Part shown: one piece after another, positions 40,142 to 41,694 of the stretch | Position numbering within the stretch: position 1 is the first letter of the stretch | How the letters are laid out: each line of letters begins with the position of its first letter | DNA from: Akkermansiaceae bacterium UBA2381 | Lineage (GTDB): Bacteria; Verrucomicrobiota; Verrucomicrobiia; Verrucomicrobiales; DEV007 | DNA: 41,694 nt | NCBI GenBank assembly: GCA_002344215.1 | Contig: DDSV01000053.1 | Location: 14,025 to 55,718, forward strand | Reading direction: 5' to 3' | Position numbers and translations under genes: made by a program | The notes under the pieces: generated by a model | Database searches by the model: none | What the model was told of the DNA's origin: nothing | What the model saw: the letters and a program-made list of their open reading frames with translations, nothing else

Positions 40142-41694
40142 TCCTCTTTCCCGGTCTCCGCCTTTGCTTCCTCACCTTTCTGTTTCTCACCTGCCGCCGC
40201 GCCGGCTTCCTTCTTCTCGGCTCCCGTCTCTATGACATCGCCCTCCTTCAATCCTTCAATTATCTCAATTTTTTCCCCGCTCACTCTGCCGGTTTTGACC
40301 GGGGTAATTTTGCCGCCTTTCAAAGTAACGGTTTCTTTGTCACCCTCCTTTTTCACCGCTGCCACGGGGACGGCGATCGCGTCCTTTTTCTCGTAGACCC
40401 GGACCTCGGCAGTGGCAGTCATTCCCGGGAGAAGCGTCGGACCTCCCTCCGGAATTTCCATACTAACAGTACCATCAAAGGTTTTATCGGCATAAGGAAC
40501 GTGAAGCACGGATTCGACTTTCGCATTGAACTTGAAATCCGGCTTCCATTTCAACTGAACTGTCCCGACCTGCCCTCCGGCAATGTCCTTCAACTGGTCT
40601 TCGCTCAATTGGAGTCGCACCTGCACTTTCGCCGGATCGACAACGGTCATGACGATCTCTCTCATCGCAAGCTTGCCGCCGGGGATCAGCTTCTTCTCAA
40701 CAACTGAGGCCGTCGTCCATTTTCCCCGCTGGCTCATGCCATAATAGACGATTCCGCTCTGCGGGGCACAAACCTTCATCGCGGCGAGGTCCTCTTCATG
40801 TTCTGTCAGCGATTTCCTGAGTTCCTCCAGTTCGCGTCTCTTGGCCGTCGTTTCGAGGCGCTTCTTCTCAAGCCCGTCCCTCATTGATTTCTCCCCGGCA
40901 CGCCAGCTGATCTCCTGCAGTGCGAGATTGGTCTTCAAACTCTCATGCTCCCGGGGCAGGAGAGTGTCGAGCACGCGGGCGGAACGAGCCTCGGTCTGCT
41001 CCAGCATCCAGCGAAGTCTCGCCACGGTGTATTCGCTTCGACGCAGAATAATCTCTTCCGTCTCTTCGGTGAGATCATCCTGCTCATACATTTTTTTGAG
41101 CTGCTTGAGTTCCTCTTCGGCATAAGCGAGGGATTCAACCGCCTCCTTCACTTCCTCCTTCGCCGCGCGGTCCCGCATCGGCCGACTTTGATCTTCAAAA
41201 TGGGCGAGATCCTCTTCCGCCTGCATCTTTTCCCGACTTGCTTTTTCAAGGGCCAGAGGAGTCGATTTCTCCGCATTTCCCAGTTCAAGTTCGGCCGAAG
41301 AAAGCTCCAGTTCCTTCAAGGGCATGCCGACCTTCATCTCTTCAATCTTCTGCTTCAGGTTTTTGGTATCAAGCTCGATCAACACGTCGCCCTTTTTCAC
41401 CCTGGTTCCGTGCGGAACCGCTTTGACAACCGTCATGTCAGCCCATCGCTTTAGGTCCATCTCGACCGGTATTTCGAGAGTGCTTTCCACCGTTCCGGGA
41501 AACTTCACTTTCTGTTCGAAGGGTCCTGGCTTCACCTCGTGAAAGGAGACTGACTTCGGAGTCACCGCCGGCTTCCTGCTTTCCACAGGCGTTTCCGCCA
41601 CCGGATCGGGAACCGCCGGTTCCTCACGTTTCTCACGCTTCGCCCTCACCGTGGCCTTGTCCGACTTCGCCACCTCGACAGAAGACGCTTCCAC
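40138..41694 (-). CDS. HlyD/membrane-fusion-type periplasmic adaptor, cut at the window edge
   Basis: The 518 visible codons lack the true N-terminus: the frame runs to the last base, where a GTG could pose as a start, but a signal or anchor must lie beyond. Domains in order: a charged linker; the first barrel-sandwich half with VVKAVPHGTRVKKGDVLIELDT (about 95-116); a long Lys/Glu-rich coiled-coil hairpin (about 116-310); the second half CAPQSGIVYYG (about 318-328); a beta-barrel domain (VQVRLQLSEDQLKDIAGGQ); a membrane-proximal part (GMTATAEVRVYEKKDAIAVPVAAVKKEGDK); and an Ala/Lys/Glu-rich tail. Such adaptors join an inner-membrane pump to an outer-membrane channel; the pump should lie beyond the window. 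Confidence 0.88.
   Translation of the reverse strand: MEASSVEVAKSDKATVRAKREKREEPAVPDPVAETPVESRKPAVTPKSVSFHEVKPGPFEQKVKFPGTVESTLEIPVEMDLKRWADMTVVKAVPHGTRVKKGDVLIELDTKNLKQKIEEMKVGMPLKELELSSAELELGNAEKSTPLALEKASREKMQAEEDLAHFEDQSRPMRDRAAKEEVKEAVESLAYAEEELKQLKKMYEQDDLTEETEEIILRRSEYTVARLRWMLEQTEARSARVLDTLLPREHESLKTNLALQEISWRAGEKSMRDGLEKKRLETTAKRRELEELRKSLTEHEEDLAAMKVCAPQSGIVYYGMSQRGKWTTASVVEKKLIPGGKLAMREIVMTVVDPAKVQVRLQLSEDQLKDIAGGQVGTVQLKWKPDFKFNAKVESVLHVPYADKTFDGTVSMEIPEGGPTLLPGMTATAEVRVYEKKDAIAVPVAAVKKEGDKETVTLKGGKITPVKTGRVSGEKIEIIEGLKEGDVIETGAEKKEAGAAAGEKQKGEEAKAETGKEE

Noticed and set aside
1..41694. CRISPR arrays, tRNA or rRNA genes, insertion sequences
   Set aside because: I saw no regularly spaced repeats, no cloverleaf-like sequence with CCA and TTCGA arms in the gaps, and no transposase.

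Overview
The window reads as chromosomal DNA of a diderm bacterium of the PVC group, most likely Verrucomicrobiota. The reasons are a full outer-membrane biogenesis set (BamA, Skp/OmpH, LpxD), a phosphatidylserine decarboxylase that resembles the chlamydial form as I remember it, CD225/GYF-type membrane proteins, and secreted proteins without known domains. I see no rRNA, tRNA, CRISPR array, integrase island or insertion sequence. Almost no start codon is preceded by a Shine-Dalgarno sequence.

Layout. 1-9.3 kb is clearly GC-richer: the 3' end of metH, an AT-rich orphan SIR2-like gene, an exported intradiol-dioxygenase-like protein, a DUF4336 protein, queH, a sodium:solute symporter, a DUF1826-like protein, xerD-infA, and tadA. 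Base composition steps down inside or just after tadA. 9.3-18.4 kb holds a beta-CASP metallo-beta-lactamase nuclease, the minus-strand group bamA-skp-lpxD, ruvB with a small membrane protein, and a PhoD-like phosphatase. 18.4-25.9 kb holds glnD, phoH, two secreted unknowns, surE, psd and a tiny Cys-rich lipoprotein. 26-31.5 kb holds asd-ispA, a SMUG1-type uracil-DNA glycosylase with a CDF transporter, and a ketopantoate-reductase-like gene with purine nucleoside phosphorylase. 31.5-34.7 kb holds an FKBP isomerase, an AmiC-type amidase and the Nnr NAD(P)HX repair enzyme. From 41.7 back to 34.7 kb runs one unidirectional minus-strand series: a HlyD-like adaptor (cut by the window edge), an exported alpha/alpha-toroid protein, queA, a shortened PgpH-like HD protein, ybeY, a GYF-CD225 protein and a DUF2752 protein.

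How the genes connect. Most are housekeeping: envelope assembly (bamA, skp, lpxD, psd, amidase, FKBP), translation and tRNA modification (infA, tadA, queA and queH acting in succession on queuosine, ybeY), DNA repair (ruvB, SMUG1, xerD), nitrogen control (glnD) and cofactor/isoprenoid supply (asd, ispA, metH, nnr). The accessory-looking parts are the orphan SIR2 gene, the HlyD-toroid pair, the GYF-CD225/DUF2752 pair and the two secreted unknowns next to phoH. I found no clear new multi-gene system; the HlyD-toroid pair and the SIR2 orphan are the best candidates for follow-up.
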